18,800 nt of DNA from NCBI GenBank assembly GCA_900767695.1, contig CAAGAC010000113.1:1-18800 (forward strand), in the 5' to 3' direction. A program made the position numbers and the translations under genes. Positions 1 to 7,172 of this stretch are shown here, piece by piece. The number at the start of each line of letters is the position of its first letter. The first letter of the stretch is position 1. The notes beneath the pieces were generated by a model. The model was not told where the DNA came from and made no database searches. It saw nothing but the letters and a program-made list of their open reading frames with translations. The stretch comes from an uncultured Succinivibrio sp. (GTDB taxonomy: Bacteria > Pseudomonadota > Gammaproteobacteria > Enterobacterales > Succinivibrionaceae).

Positions 1-26
1 AAACAGGGGAGCGGCGGGGACTGTAA

Positions 27-32
27 TATAAT
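27..32 (+). promoter_or_regulatory. Candidate -10 element upstream of the NifU-like gene
   Basis: A perfect TATAAT lies about 170 bp before the NifU-like start. Seventeen bases upstream the sequence is CAGGGG, which is not a -35 box, and the window edge prevents a wider look. If used, transcription would start near position 39 and the transcript would carry the long hairpin-rich leader that follows. It is a motif match only. Confidence 0.35.
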
Positions 33-49
33 CCAGTTGTTTTTATGCC

Positions 50-153
50 GGGGGGCGGAGCTTGCAATGCCCCCGACGGCCGGCTCTGGCTGGGAGAGCC
101 GCGGCCTGGCGGCCGCGCTTGCGCGGCATGCGGGCGCGGGGCGGAGGCCCCGC
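50..153 (+). other. GC-rich leader with a run of hairpins
   Basis: Back-to-back inverted repeats fill this stretch: GGGGGC 51-56 with GCCCCC 69-74; CGGCTCT 81-87 with AGAGCCG 95-101; GCGGCC 101-106 with GGCCGC 111-116; CCGCGC 113-118 with GCGCGG 121-126; GCGGGGC 136-142 with GCCCCGC 147-153. Neighbouring stems overlap, so alternative folds are possible. The stretch lies between a TATAAT and the NifU-like gene. It could be a structured 5' UTR, or the end of an upstream gene's transcription unit, although no U-run follows any stem. It matches no riboswitch I know. Confidence 0.5.
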
Positions 154-201
154 ACAACAGCAGTGGGATTTCTCTTAACAACATCGATTTAGGTACCATA
201 A

Positions 202-900
202 ATGATCTATTCAAAAGAAGTAGAGAATATGTGCCCCATCACCAAGGGTGCGTACCATGGTCCTGCGCCCATCCCTGAGGAAGGCAAGTGGGTTCAGGCA
301 AAGGAAATCAAGGACATCAGCGGCCTGACCCACGGCGTGGGTTGGTGCGCTCCCCAGCAGGGCGCCTGCAAGCTGACCTTGAACGTCAAGAACGGGATCA
401 TTGAGGAAGCCCTCGTCGAGACCATCGGCTGCTCGGGCATGACCCATTCCGCCGCCATGGCCGCTGAGATCCTCACCGGCAAGACCCTTCTCGAGGGCCT
501 GAACACCGACCTCGTCTGCGACGCCATCAACACCGCCTACCGCGAGCTCTTCCTCCAGATCGTCTACGGCCGCTCGCAGACCGCCTTCTCCGAGGGCGGC
601 CTCCCTGTCGGCGCCTCCCTTGAGGACCTCGGCAAGAACCTCCGCTCCCAGGTCGGCACCATGTTCTCCACCAAGGCCAAGGGCACCCGCTACCTCGAGC
701 TCACCCAGGGCTACGTCACCCGCCTTGCCCTGAACAAGAACGCCGAGATCGTCGGCTACGAGTTCGTCAACCTCGGCAAGCTCATGGACATGCTCAAGGC
801 CCACCCGGAGCTCACCGGCAAGGAGATCCTGGCTAAGCTCACCGGCCACTACGGCCAGTGGGACAACGCCGCCAAGTACATCGATCCTAGAAAGGAATAA
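202..900 (+). CDS. NifU-like iron-sulfur cluster assembly scaffold protein (GGGtGRT-associated type)
   Basis: This 232-residue protein is a soluble NifU/IscU-fold protein of the kind encoded next to GGGtGRT proteins. No signal peptide or membrane segment is visible. The likely ligand cysteines are C49 (in VGWCAPQQGAC), C56 and C77 (in IETIGCSGM-like context, here ETIGCSGMTH); C11 is a further cysteine near the N terminus. NifU-fold proteins build or hold Fe-S clusters, but the client of this subfamily is not established. I chose the start at 202 because the N terminus MIYSKEVENMCPITKGA resembles relatives as I recall them; ATG 229 is the alternative. Arginine is almost always CGC and almost no rare codons appear, which suggests strong expression. 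The next gene follows after 14 bases, so the two are cotranscribed. Confidence 0.85.
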   Translation: MIYSKEVENMCPITKGAYHGPAPIPEEGKWVQAKEIKDISGLTHGVGWCAPQQGACKLTLNVKNGIIEEALVETIGCSGMTHSAAMAAEILTGKTLLEGLNTDLVCDAINTAYRELFLQIVYGRSQTAFSEGGLPVGASLEDLGKNLRSQVGTMFSTKAKGTRYLELTQGYVTRLALNKNAEIVGYEFVNLGKLMDMLKAHPELTGKEILAKLTGHYGQWDNAAKYIDPRKE

Positions 901-914
901 TGGAGGCGAACAAA

Positions 915-1916
915 ATGGCATTATTTGAGAGTTACGAGCGCCGCATCGACAAGATCAACAAGGTCATCGCCGAGTACGGCTTCAAGTCCGTCGAAGAGTG
1001 CAAGGACTACTGCGCCCAGTTCGGCCTCGATCCTTACAAGACCGTCCGCGAGATTCAGGACATCGCCTTCGAGAACGCCTGCTGGGCCTACACCGTTGGC
1101 GCCGCCATCGCCCTGAAGAAGGGCTGCAAGCAGGCTGACAAGGCCGCCGAGGCAATTGGCATCGGCCTGCAGGCCTTCTGCATCCCCGGCTCCGTCGCTG
1201 ACCAGCGCAAGGTCGGCCTCGGCCACGGCAACCTCGGCGGCATGCTGCTCCGCGACGAGACCAAGTGCTTCTGCTTCCTCGCCGGCCACGAGTCCTTCGC
1301 CGCAGCTGAAGGCGCCATCGGCATCGCCCGCAACGCCAACAAGGCCCGCAAGACCCCGCTGCGCGTGATCCTCAACGGCCTCGGCAAGGACGCCGCCCAG
1401 ATCATCTCCCGCATCAACGGCTTCACCTATGTGCAGACCAAGTACGACTACTACACTGGCGAGCTGAACATCGTGAAGGAGATCAAGTACTCCGACGGCG
1501 AGCGCGCCGCTGTCCGCTGCTATGGCGCCGATGACGTCCGCGAGGGCGTGGCGATCATGCACCACGAGGGCGTTGACGTGTCGATCACCGGCAACTCCAC
1601 CAACCCGACCCGCTTCCAGCACCCGGTCGCTGGCATCTACAAGAAGGAGTGCGTCGAGCAGGGCAAGATGTACTTCTCCTTCGCCTCCGGCGGCGGCACC
1701 GGCCGTACCCTCCACCCGGACAACATGGCTGCCGGCCCTGCCTCCTACGGCATGACCGACACCCTGGGCCGCATGCACTGCGACGCCCAGTTCGCCGGCT
1801 CGTCCTCCGTTCCTGCGCACGTTGAGATGATGGGCTTCATGGGCATGGGCAACAACCCGATGGTTGGCGCCACTGTCGCCATCGCCGTCCAGGTCGAGCA
1901 GGCCCTGAACAAGTAA
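915..1916 (+). CDS. GGGtGRT protein (conserved family of unknown function)
   Basis: This 333-residue protein carries the family's name-giving motif GGGTGRT at residues 259-265, inside FASGGGTGRTLHPDN. It has no signal peptide or transmembrane helix, so it is expected in the cytoplasm. The glycine-rich motif suggests nucleotide or phosphate binding, but no activity is established that I know of. An in-frame ATG at 900 overlaps the previous stop, but GGAGG at 902-906 sits eight bases before ATG 915, which is the better start. Codon use matches the NifU-like gene upstream (CGC arginine, CTC/CTG leucine, GGC glycine) and implies high expression. Pairing with a NifU-like scaffold hints at an Fe-S cofactor or a role in Fe-S assembly. 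That link is inference. Confidence 0.88.
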   Translation: MALFESYERRIDKINKVIAEYGFKSVEECKDYCAQFGLDPYKTVREIQDIAFENACWAYTVGAAIALKKGCKQADKAAEAIGIGLQAFCIPGSVADQRKVGLGHGNLGGMLLRDETKCFCFLAGHESFAAAEGAIGIARNANKARKTPLRVILNGLGKDAAQIISRINGFTYVQTKYDYYTGELNIVKEIKYSDGERAAVRCYGADDVREGVAIMHHEGVDVSITGNSTNPTRFQHPVAGIYKKECVEQGKMYFSFASGGGTGRTLHPDNMAAGPASYGMTDTLGRMHCDAQFAGSSSVPAHVEMMGFMGMGNNPMVGATVAIAVQVEQALNK

Positions 1917-1934
1917 TCAGAGCCTCATGAGAAG

Positions 1935-1965
1935 AAGGGCGGCGCCGCAAGGCTCCGCCCTTTTT
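1935..1965 (+). terminator. Intrinsic terminator of the NifU-like/GGGtGRT operon
   Basis: GGGCGG (1937-1942) and GCC (1944-1946) pair with GGC (1951-1953) and CCGCCC (1955-1960) around a GCAA tetraloop with one mismatch, and TTTTT follows directly. It begins about 20 bases after the GGGtGRT stop. This is a textbook Rho-independent terminator. Confidence 0.9.
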
Positions 1966-2037
1966 AGTTTTCAAAGCATTGCTCTCTCCGCAATGTCACG
2001 CTTCCTGGCGATCAGCTTCAAAATGACCAACTTGCGC

Positions 2038-2067
2038 TTGCACGGCCGTGCCCTGCGGCTGGAAAAT
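2038..2067 (+). promoter_or_regulatory. Weak candidate promoter with embedded 12-bp palindrome before the exporter operon
   Basis: TTGCAC (2038-2043) and GAAAAT (2062-2067), 18 bases apart, resemble -35 and -10 boxes. The perfect palindrome GCACGGCCGTGC (2040-2051) overlaps the -35 side and the spacer, where a dimeric repressor would bind. Both elements are weak when taken separately. The region is bounded by the terminator at 1935-1965 and the fusion protein start at 2107, so the exporter operon's own promoter should lie in it. Confidence 0.3.
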
Positions 2068-2106
2068 AGGCCTAAGCGTGTACAAAAACAAGGGGCTATG
2101 GCCGCC

Positions 2107-3075
2107 ATGAACAAGAAACTGCTCGCCGCATCATTCGTCATAGTTTGCGCCGCCTTCGCAGGCGTCCTCTATTACAGCAAATCATCGGTGGAACCGCTTG
2201 CCAAGGCCCACGGCATCGTTGACATCAGGCAGAGCTCGCTCGCATTCGAGCGCTCAGGCAGGATCGCGTCGCTGGCGGTGGACAGCGGCGATCTCGTAAA
2301 GAAGGGCCAGGTGCTTGCAAAGCTGGATACACAGTCTCTCGAGCACCAGATAGGGATCACCAGCGCCCAGTGCGCGGCCTACCGCGCCGATGCGGACAAG
2401 TACCGCAAGGGCTACCGCAAGGAGGAGATCGACTCCGCCCGCGCAAGCGTCAGGACCCTAGAGGCCCAGGTCGAGCTTGCCAGGTTTACGAACGATCGCT
2501 ACCAGTCCCTGTACGCGCGCCGCAGCGCCTCGGCCCAGGACAGGGATCAGGCGTTCTATGCCTTAAGGCAGTACCAGGCCCAGCTTGAAAGCGCCAGGGC
2601 CAACCTCGCGATGATGGAGAAGGGCTATCGCGAGGAGGAGGTGCGCAAGGCCGAGGAGACCGCGCGCTCGTGCGACGAGCAGCTCTCCTACCTTGAGTAC
2701 CAGCGGGACACCCAGAGCGTGATCCGCGCCCCCTACGACGGGCAGATTCGCACCCGCAAGGCAGAGCCAGGCGACATGGCCTCGGCCTCCTCAACCGTCT
2801 ACGAGCTCTCGCAGCTTGACCACAAGCGCGTGCTCATGTACATCGCCGAGACCCAGCTTGACGCGGTCAAGCCCGGCATGAAGGTCACGATCCTCGATGC
2901 CGCGGGCGACAAGGTCGAGGGCACCGTGGCCTACGTGAGCTCGACCGCTATGTTCACGCCCAAGAGCGTGCAGACCGAGGAGCTGCGCGCCGATCTCGTC
3001 TGGGAGGTCCGCGTCGACTTTGATGATCCCAAGGGCGTCCTGAGGCTCGGCCAGCCGGTCACCGTGGATTTCTGA
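2107..3075 (+). CDS. HlyD-type membrane fusion protein (YbhG/YhiI-like) of an ABC exporter
   Basis: This 322-residue periplasmic adaptor would link an inner-membrane ABC exporter to an outer-membrane channel. The N terminus is a signal anchor (LLAASFVIVCAAFAGVLYY). Next comes a lipoyl-like half-domain with SGRIASLAVDSGDLVKKGQVLAKLD, then a long alpha-hairpin coiled coil rich in Glu, Arg, Ala and Gln. The second lipoyl half (VIRAPYDGQI) and a beta-barrel domain ending GVLRLGQPVTVDF complete it. This order and size are typical of YbhG/YhiI. AAGGGG ends 11 bases before ATG 2107 but only two bases before ATG 2098, so I chose 2107; the protein is the same apart from three residues. An upstream in-frame extension to 1927 runs through the terminator and is not real. 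The ATPase gene starts two bases after the stop. Confidence 0.88.
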   Translation: MNKKLLAASFVIVCAAFAGVLYYSKSSVEPLAKAHGIVDIRQSSLAFERSGRIASLAVDSGDLVKKGQVLAKLDTQSLEHQIGITSAQCAAYRADADKYRKGYRKEEIDSARASVRTLEAQVELARFTNDRYQSLYARRSASAQDRDQAFYALRQYQAQLESARANLAMMEKGYREEEVRKAEETARSCDEQLSYLEYQRDTQSVIRAPYDGQIRTRKAEPGDMASASSTVYELSQLDHKRVLMYIAETQLDAVKPGMKVTILDAAGDKVEGTVAYVSSTAMFTPKSVQTEELRADLVWEVRVDFDDPKGVLRLGQPVTVDF

Positions 3076-3077
3076 GC

Positions 3078-4859
3078 ATGGGGATGCTCGTCGAGATAAG
3101 GGATCTCAAGCGGGGCTACCGCCGGGGCATCAGGACCGTCCCCGTCTACGACGGCTTCAGCCTGGAGATCCCCGATGAGTGCAGCTCGGTCTGCCTGATG
3201 GGGCCGGACGGGGCTGGCAAGTCCACGCTCCTAAAGCTCATGGCAGGCGTGCTGCGCCCTCAGGGCGGCAGTGTCAGGCTCGGCGGCATGACGCCCGACA
3301 GCACCGACTTCTCCTTTACCAGCCAGATAGGCTACATGTCCCAGCAGCTTGGCCTCTACGGCGAGCTCTCGGTGATGGACAATTTGACGATCTTCTCGGG
3401 ACTGAGGGGATTGAAGCAGCAGGGCGCTGAGGATAAGCTCTCCTCGATCCTCGACCGGGTCGGCCTCCTCAAGTTCCGCGACTACGCCGCCGACTCCCTC
3501 TCGGGCGGCATGAAGCAGAAGCTCGGCCTTGCCTGCGCGATAGCCGCCAATCCCCGCTACATCATCCTCGACGAGCCCACCGTGGGCGTCGATCCGGTCT
3601 CGCGCAAGGAGCTGTGGTCCGTCATCGGCGGCTTCATGAAGGAGAGCGGCGCGAGGTGCATCTTCTCAAGCGCGTATCTGGAGGAGGCCGCCGCGGCCGA
3701 CATGGCCGTGATGCTCGAAAGCGGCAGGATAGTGCTCAAGGGCGCGGCAGGAGAGCTCTGCAAGTCGGCAGAGGGCAGGACCTTCCGCATCAGCGTCGGC
3801 GGCGGCCTCCCTTACAGCGCCACTGCAAGAAGGCTGATGTTCAGCTCGCGCAGGTACGACGAGCGATCCCCGATCCTCGACATCTGCCCCAGGCTCGGCT
3901 GCATCGACATCATCGCAAGGGAGGGAGCGTCGGCATCCGAGCTCGAGGCCTTTGCCGAGAAGTCGGCAGGCGACGGGCAGGGCAGCCTCAAGGTCGCTCC
4001 CCGCGAGCCCCAGCTTGAGGATGTCTACATCCTCAACACCCTGGACTTCTCGCTCATGATGCAGAAGCCCGACGTCAACGGCCTCAAGCCCTCGCACGAC
4101 GACGATCCCGTGGTCATCGACGTCAAGGGGATCTCAAAGAAGTTCGGCCGCTTCACCGCAGTCAGACACTCGAACTTCAAGGTCCGGCGCGGGGAGATCT
4201 TCGGGCTTCTGGGGCCAAACGGCGCGGGCAAGACCACGACCTTCCGCATGATCTGCGCGCTGCTCACCCCAACCGACGGCGAGGTCACGGTCAACGGCTT
4301 CAACTTGCGCACCGCAAAGTCCGATCTCCGCCAGACCATCGGCTATGTCTCCCAGAAGTTCTCGCTCTACCGCAGGCTCAACAGCGTGCAGAACCTCGAG
4401 TACTTCGGCCTAAGCTACGGGCTTTCGGGAAAGAGGCTCCACGATCGCATAGAGGAGCTTTTGGACGAGTTCTCGCTCAGAGGCAACGAGAAGGAGCCCT
4501 CGATGGATCTGCCCTTTGGCCTCCAGCGCCAGCTCTCGATGGCCTGCGCCCTCATCCACCGCCCGAGGATACTCTTTCTCGACGAGGCAACCTCGGGGGC
4601 CGATCCGATGGCGCGCCGCAACTTCTGGAACCGCATCTGCGCGCTCTCCTGCGAGGGCACCTCGGTCATCGTGACCACCCACTTCATGGACGAGGCCGAG
4701 TACTGCGACCGCTTCCTCATCCAGGACCGCGGCAAGATCCTGGTGCTCGGAAGCCCCGAGGAGATCTGCACGAGGGAGGGCAGGAGGCTCTCGATCGAGG
4801 AGGCCTTCGTCGAGCTGGTGGCCAAGTTCCGCGCAGGAGGCGACGATCGCGATGTTTAG
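3078..4859 (+). CDS. Double ATP-binding ABC exporter subunit (YbhF/RbbA-like)
   Basis: This 593-residue protein has two nucleotide-binding domains in one chain and no membrane segment. NBD1 has Walker A GPDGAGKST (residues 42-50), signature LSGGMKQK and Walker B IILDEPTVGVDP. NBD2 has Walker A GPNGAGKTTT, a C-loop reading LPFGLQRQ in place of LSGGQ, and Walker B ILFLDEATSGADP. A degenerate second C-loop is known in YbhF and RbbA, so it is a family trait and not damage. About 100 residues of linker separate the domains. It should power the two ABC-2 permeases encoded next. Its last codons overlap the first permease by eight bases, which indicates translational coupling. In E. coli the ybhGFSR set is linked to drug and cation export; the substrate here is unknown. 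Confidence 0.9.
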   Translation: MGMLVEIRDLKRGYRRGIRTVPVYDGFSLEIPDECSSVCLMGPDGAGKSTLLKLMAGVLRPQGGSVRLGGMTPDSTDFSFTSQIGYMSQQLGLYGELSVMDNLTIFSGLRGLKQQGAEDKLSSILDRVGLLKFRDYAADSLSGGMKQKLGLACAIAANPRYIILDEPTVGVDPVSRKELWSVIGGFMKESGARCIFSSAYLEEAAAADMAVMLESGRIVLKGAAGELCKSAEGRTFRISVGGGLPYSATARRLMFSSRRYDERSPILDICPRLGCIDIIAREGASASELEAFAEKSAGDGQGSLKVAPREPQLEDVYILNTLDFSLMMQKPDVNGLKPSHDDDPVVIDVKGISKKFGRFTAVRHSNFKVRRGEIFGLLGPNGAGKTTTFRMICALLTPTDGEVTVNGFNLRTAKSDLRQTIGYVSQKFSLYRRLNSVQNLEYFGLSYGLSGKRLHDRIEELLDEFSLRGNEKEPSMDLPFGLQRQLSMACALIHRPRILFLDEATSGADPMARRNFWNRICALSCEGTSVIVTTHFMDEAEYCDRFLIQDRGKILVLGSPEEICTREGRRLSIEEAFVELVAKFRAGGDDRDV

Positions 4860-5985
4860 GATTTTAAAGGAGATCTTCAGGAGGATGCCGAGCCTTGCGT
4901 TCATGGCGATCCTCATCCGCAAGGAGATCCTCCAGATCTCAAAGGACCGCTCGGTGCTCGCCGTGGTGCTCATCCAGCCCCTGGTGCTAGTCATCATCTA
5001 CGGATACGCCATCCGCATGGACGTGAAGCCCATCGAGGCCGCAGTGGTTTGCGACTACGAAAGCCGCGTCCAGAAGACCTTGGCCGACGAGTTCCTTGGC
5101 TCCCCGTACTTCGACACCACGGTGGTCGGCACTATCGGCGAGGCGCGCGATCTCCTCTACTCCCACAACGTCAACAACATCATCGCCCTCGATCCCGGCT
5201 TTGACGACGCGCTCGCCCACGGCAGGGCGCAGGTGATGATCTTCCAGAACGGCGCCGAGGCGCAGCTTGCCGAGCTCTCGCGAGGCTACATCAGCGCGGT
5301 CATCAGCTCTGCGGCCTCAAAGCTCGGGGCGGGGCAGTCGGGGATCACCATCGTCTCGCGCAACTGGTTCAACGAGGCGAACACCTCGTCGTGGTTCCTG
5401 CTCTCGGGCCAGTACATCGCGATCATCACTCTGGTCTGCTCGTTTTTAGGATCCTTCGTAATAGCCCGCGAGTGGGACCGCGGGACCATGGAGTCGCTTG
5501 CAGGCACCATGACGTCGGCGCTCGAGATAGTGCTCTCCAAGGTGATGGTCTACTTCATGCTCGGCTTCACCGGCTCGATGGTCACGCTCATCTTCGGGCA
5601 GCTGCTGCTCCACATCCCGCTGCGTGGCAGCGTGGCGCTCCTGGTGCTGCTCATCGCCGTCTACTCCTTTGAGATGATCTGCTTTGGCGTGCTCATCTCC
5701 GCCCTCTGCAGGAACCAGTTCCTCGCCTCCGAGTACGCCATCATCATCGGTTGCCTGCCCACGGTGCTGCTCTCGGGGATGATCTTCGACCTGCGCGGCG
5801 TCGCAGCCTGGATCAGGGCCATCGGCAACACGATCCCGCCGACCTACGCGGTCGAGGCGATGCGCGTGCTCTTCCTCTCTGGAGGGGACACCCAGAAGGT
5901 GCTGCTCGACACCGCGCTGCAGCTTGCCTACGCGCTCATGTTCCTCTTCATCGCGGTGTGCAAGGTGCACAAGGACTGCAAATGA
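4852..5985 (+). CDS. ABC-2 type permease, first subunit (YbhS-like)
   Basis: This 377-residue inner-membrane protein has the ABC-2 layout. One hydrophobic helix near the N terminus (VLAVVLIQPLVLVIIYGYAI) is followed by a large periplasmic domain of about 150 residues. Then come about five helices starting at YIAIITLVCSFLGSFVIA. The cytoplasmic coupling motif REWDRGTMESL follows the second helix, as in other ABC-2 permeases (RE-RGT-E-L pattern). The stretch PPTYAVEAMR near the C terminus is also typical. The start overlaps the ATPase gene by eight bases; ATG 4885 and ATG 4903 are in-frame alternatives. It should form a heterodimer with the next gene product, with the double ATPase beneath and the fusion protein above. 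Confidence 0.88.
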   Translation: MFRILKEIFRRMPSLAFMAILIRKEILQISKDRSVLAVVLIQPLVLVIIYGYAIRMDVKPIEAAVVCDYESRVQKTLADEFLGSPYFDTTVVGTIGEARDLLYSHNVNNIIALDPGFDDALAHGRAQVMIFQNGAEAQLAELSRGYISAVISSAASKLGAGQSGITIVSRNWFNEANTSSWFLLSGQYIAIITLVCSFLGSFVIAREWDRGTMESLAGTMTSALEIVLSKVMVYFMLGFTGSMVTLIFGQLLLHIPLRGSVALLVLLIAVYSFEMICFGVLISALCRNQFLASEYAIIIGCLPTVLLSGMIFDLRGVAAWIRAIGNTIPPTYAVEAMRVLFLSGGDTQKVLLDTALQLAYALMFLFIAVCKVHKDCK

Positions 5986-7082
5986 ACCTTGAGAAGCTTG
6001 TCCGCGGCCTTCTGATGATCATTGCCATCTTAAAGAAGGAGCTCATCGTCATCGTTTCCGATCCCGGCACGCGCAAGGTGCTCGTCGTGCCGATTGTCGT
6101 GCAGTGCATCATCTTCGGGTACGGCGCGAACTACCAGCTCTCGCAGGTGCCTTACGCGGCCTACGCGGCGCAGGAGGACAACGAGTGCCGCGAGCTCATG
6201 CAGCGCATCGCCGCAACCCCTGGCTTTACTCAGGCCGTGCAGTGCAGATCGCTTGACTGCGTGCGGAGCGCGGTCTCCCACGGCGACGCGCTCATCGGGA
6301 TCTACTTCGCCCCAGACTTCAAGACCACGCGCCAGGTCGAGCTTTCGCTCGATGCAAGGCAGACGGCCTCTGCCAACACCGCCGCTGGCTACGTGCAGCA
6401 GATAGTGTCAGACTTCAACGCCCAGAACGGCGTCAAGAGCCCCCTGGACGTCACCTACCGGCAGATCTACAACGAGAACAACATCACCCGCTTCAGCATC
6501 CTCACCGGCATGATCCTCGCGCTCACCATCGTGCAGGTGGTCATGCTCGCAAGCCTCGAGGTCTCCCGCGAGAGGGAGGAGGGCAGCTTCGACATGATGC
6601 TGATGACGCCTGCAAACTCCCTTGAGATGCTCGTGGGCAAGGCGCTGACGCCGGTGCTGGTCTCAATCCTCCAGTCGCTGACGCTTGCGGCGATCTGCAA
6701 CTTCTATTTCGACATCCCGCTGCGAGGGACGGTGCTCGATCTCTTCCTGGTCATCGCGCTCTTCAGCTGCGCCTGCGTGGGGATCGGACTCACGGTCTCT
6801 GTGCTCTCCAAGACCTCGCTTGCCTCGATCATCATCGCCTTCCTCATCGTGCTCCCCTCGATCATGATCTCGGGCCTCCTGACCCCGGTGGACGCGATGC
6901 CCGACTGGTTCAAGGTGGTCGCGCGCTTCGATCCGCTCTACTACGGCGTGCAGGCGGTGTGGAGGATCTACCTTCAGGGCGAGACCTTCATGGACAACTT
7001 GCCGATGCTCTCCCCGCTCTTTGGCATCAGCATTGTGACCTTCGCAACAGCGGGACTGCTCTTCAGGGAGAACCTCGACTAG
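5982..7082 (+). CDS. ABC-2 type permease, second subunit (YbhR-like)
   Basis: This 366-residue permease is a paralogue of the preceding gene. It has an N-terminal helix (VLVVPIVVQCIIFGYGA), a periplasmic domain, then five helices. The coupling motif SREREEGSFDMMLMTP and the late motif FDPLYYGVQAVWR match ABC-2 permeases. The start is ATG 5982, which overlaps the stop of the first permease as ATGA; the reading frame is open further upstream, but that part overlaps the first permease gene and is not coding. It is the last gene of the operon, and the hairpin at 7119-7150 follows. Confidence 0.88.
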   Translation: MNLEKLVRGLLMIIAILKKELIVIVSDPGTRKVLVVPIVVQCIIFGYGANYQLSQVPYAAYAAQEDNECRELMQRIAATPGFTQAVQCRSLDCVRSAVSHGDALIGIYFAPDFKTTRQVELSLDARQTASANTAAGYVQQIVSDFNAQNGVKSPLDVTYRQIYNENNITRFSILTGMILALTIVQVVMLASLEVSREREEGSFDMMLMTPANSLEMLVGKALTPVLVSILQSLTLAAICNFYFDIPLRGTVLDLFLVIALFSCACVGIGLTVSVLSKTSLASIIIAFLIVLPSIMISGLLTPVDAMPDWFKVVARFDPLYYGVQAVWRIYLQGETFMDNLPMLSPLFGISIVTFATAGLLFRENLD

Positions 7083-7118
7083 GATCTGCCAAAATCAGGA
7101 GATCACGCAGGCAGAATG

Positions 7119-7150
7119 AAGGCGCCGGAGGATGGCTCCTCCGGCGCCTT
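7119..7150. terminator. Bidirectional terminator hairpin between converging operons
   Basis: AAGGCGCCGGAGGA (7119-7132) and its exact complement TCCTCCGGCGCCTT (7137-7150) flank a four-base loop. The 14-bp perfect stem lies between the exporter operon (stop at 7082) and the converging sialidase-like gene (stop at 7173). U-tracts are short on both strands, so efficiency is uncertain, but position and symmetry fit a shared terminator. Confidence 0.75.
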
Positions 7151-7172
7151 TCAGGTGATCAGGATCTTCTTA

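Noticed and set aside
45..278. Plus-strand open frame across the leader before the NifU-like gene
   Set aside because: It is made mostly of hairpin arms, has no ribosome site, and overlaps the real gene in another frame.
211..921. Long minus-strand open frame opposite the NifU-like gene, and a similar one at 921-1820 opposite the GGGtGRT gene
   Set aside because: These are mirror frames caused by high GC at third codon positions; their compositions (Val, Leu, Ala, Gly, Asp) are typical of antisense shadows, and no family is recognisable.
1927..2106. N-terminal extension of the membrane fusion protein
   Set aside because: It would translate through the upstream intrinsic terminator and push the signal anchor far from the N terminus.
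5751..5981. N-terminal extension of the second permease
   Set aside because: It overlaps the first permease gene by over 200 bases; the ATGA overlap at 5982 gives a normal permease N terminus.
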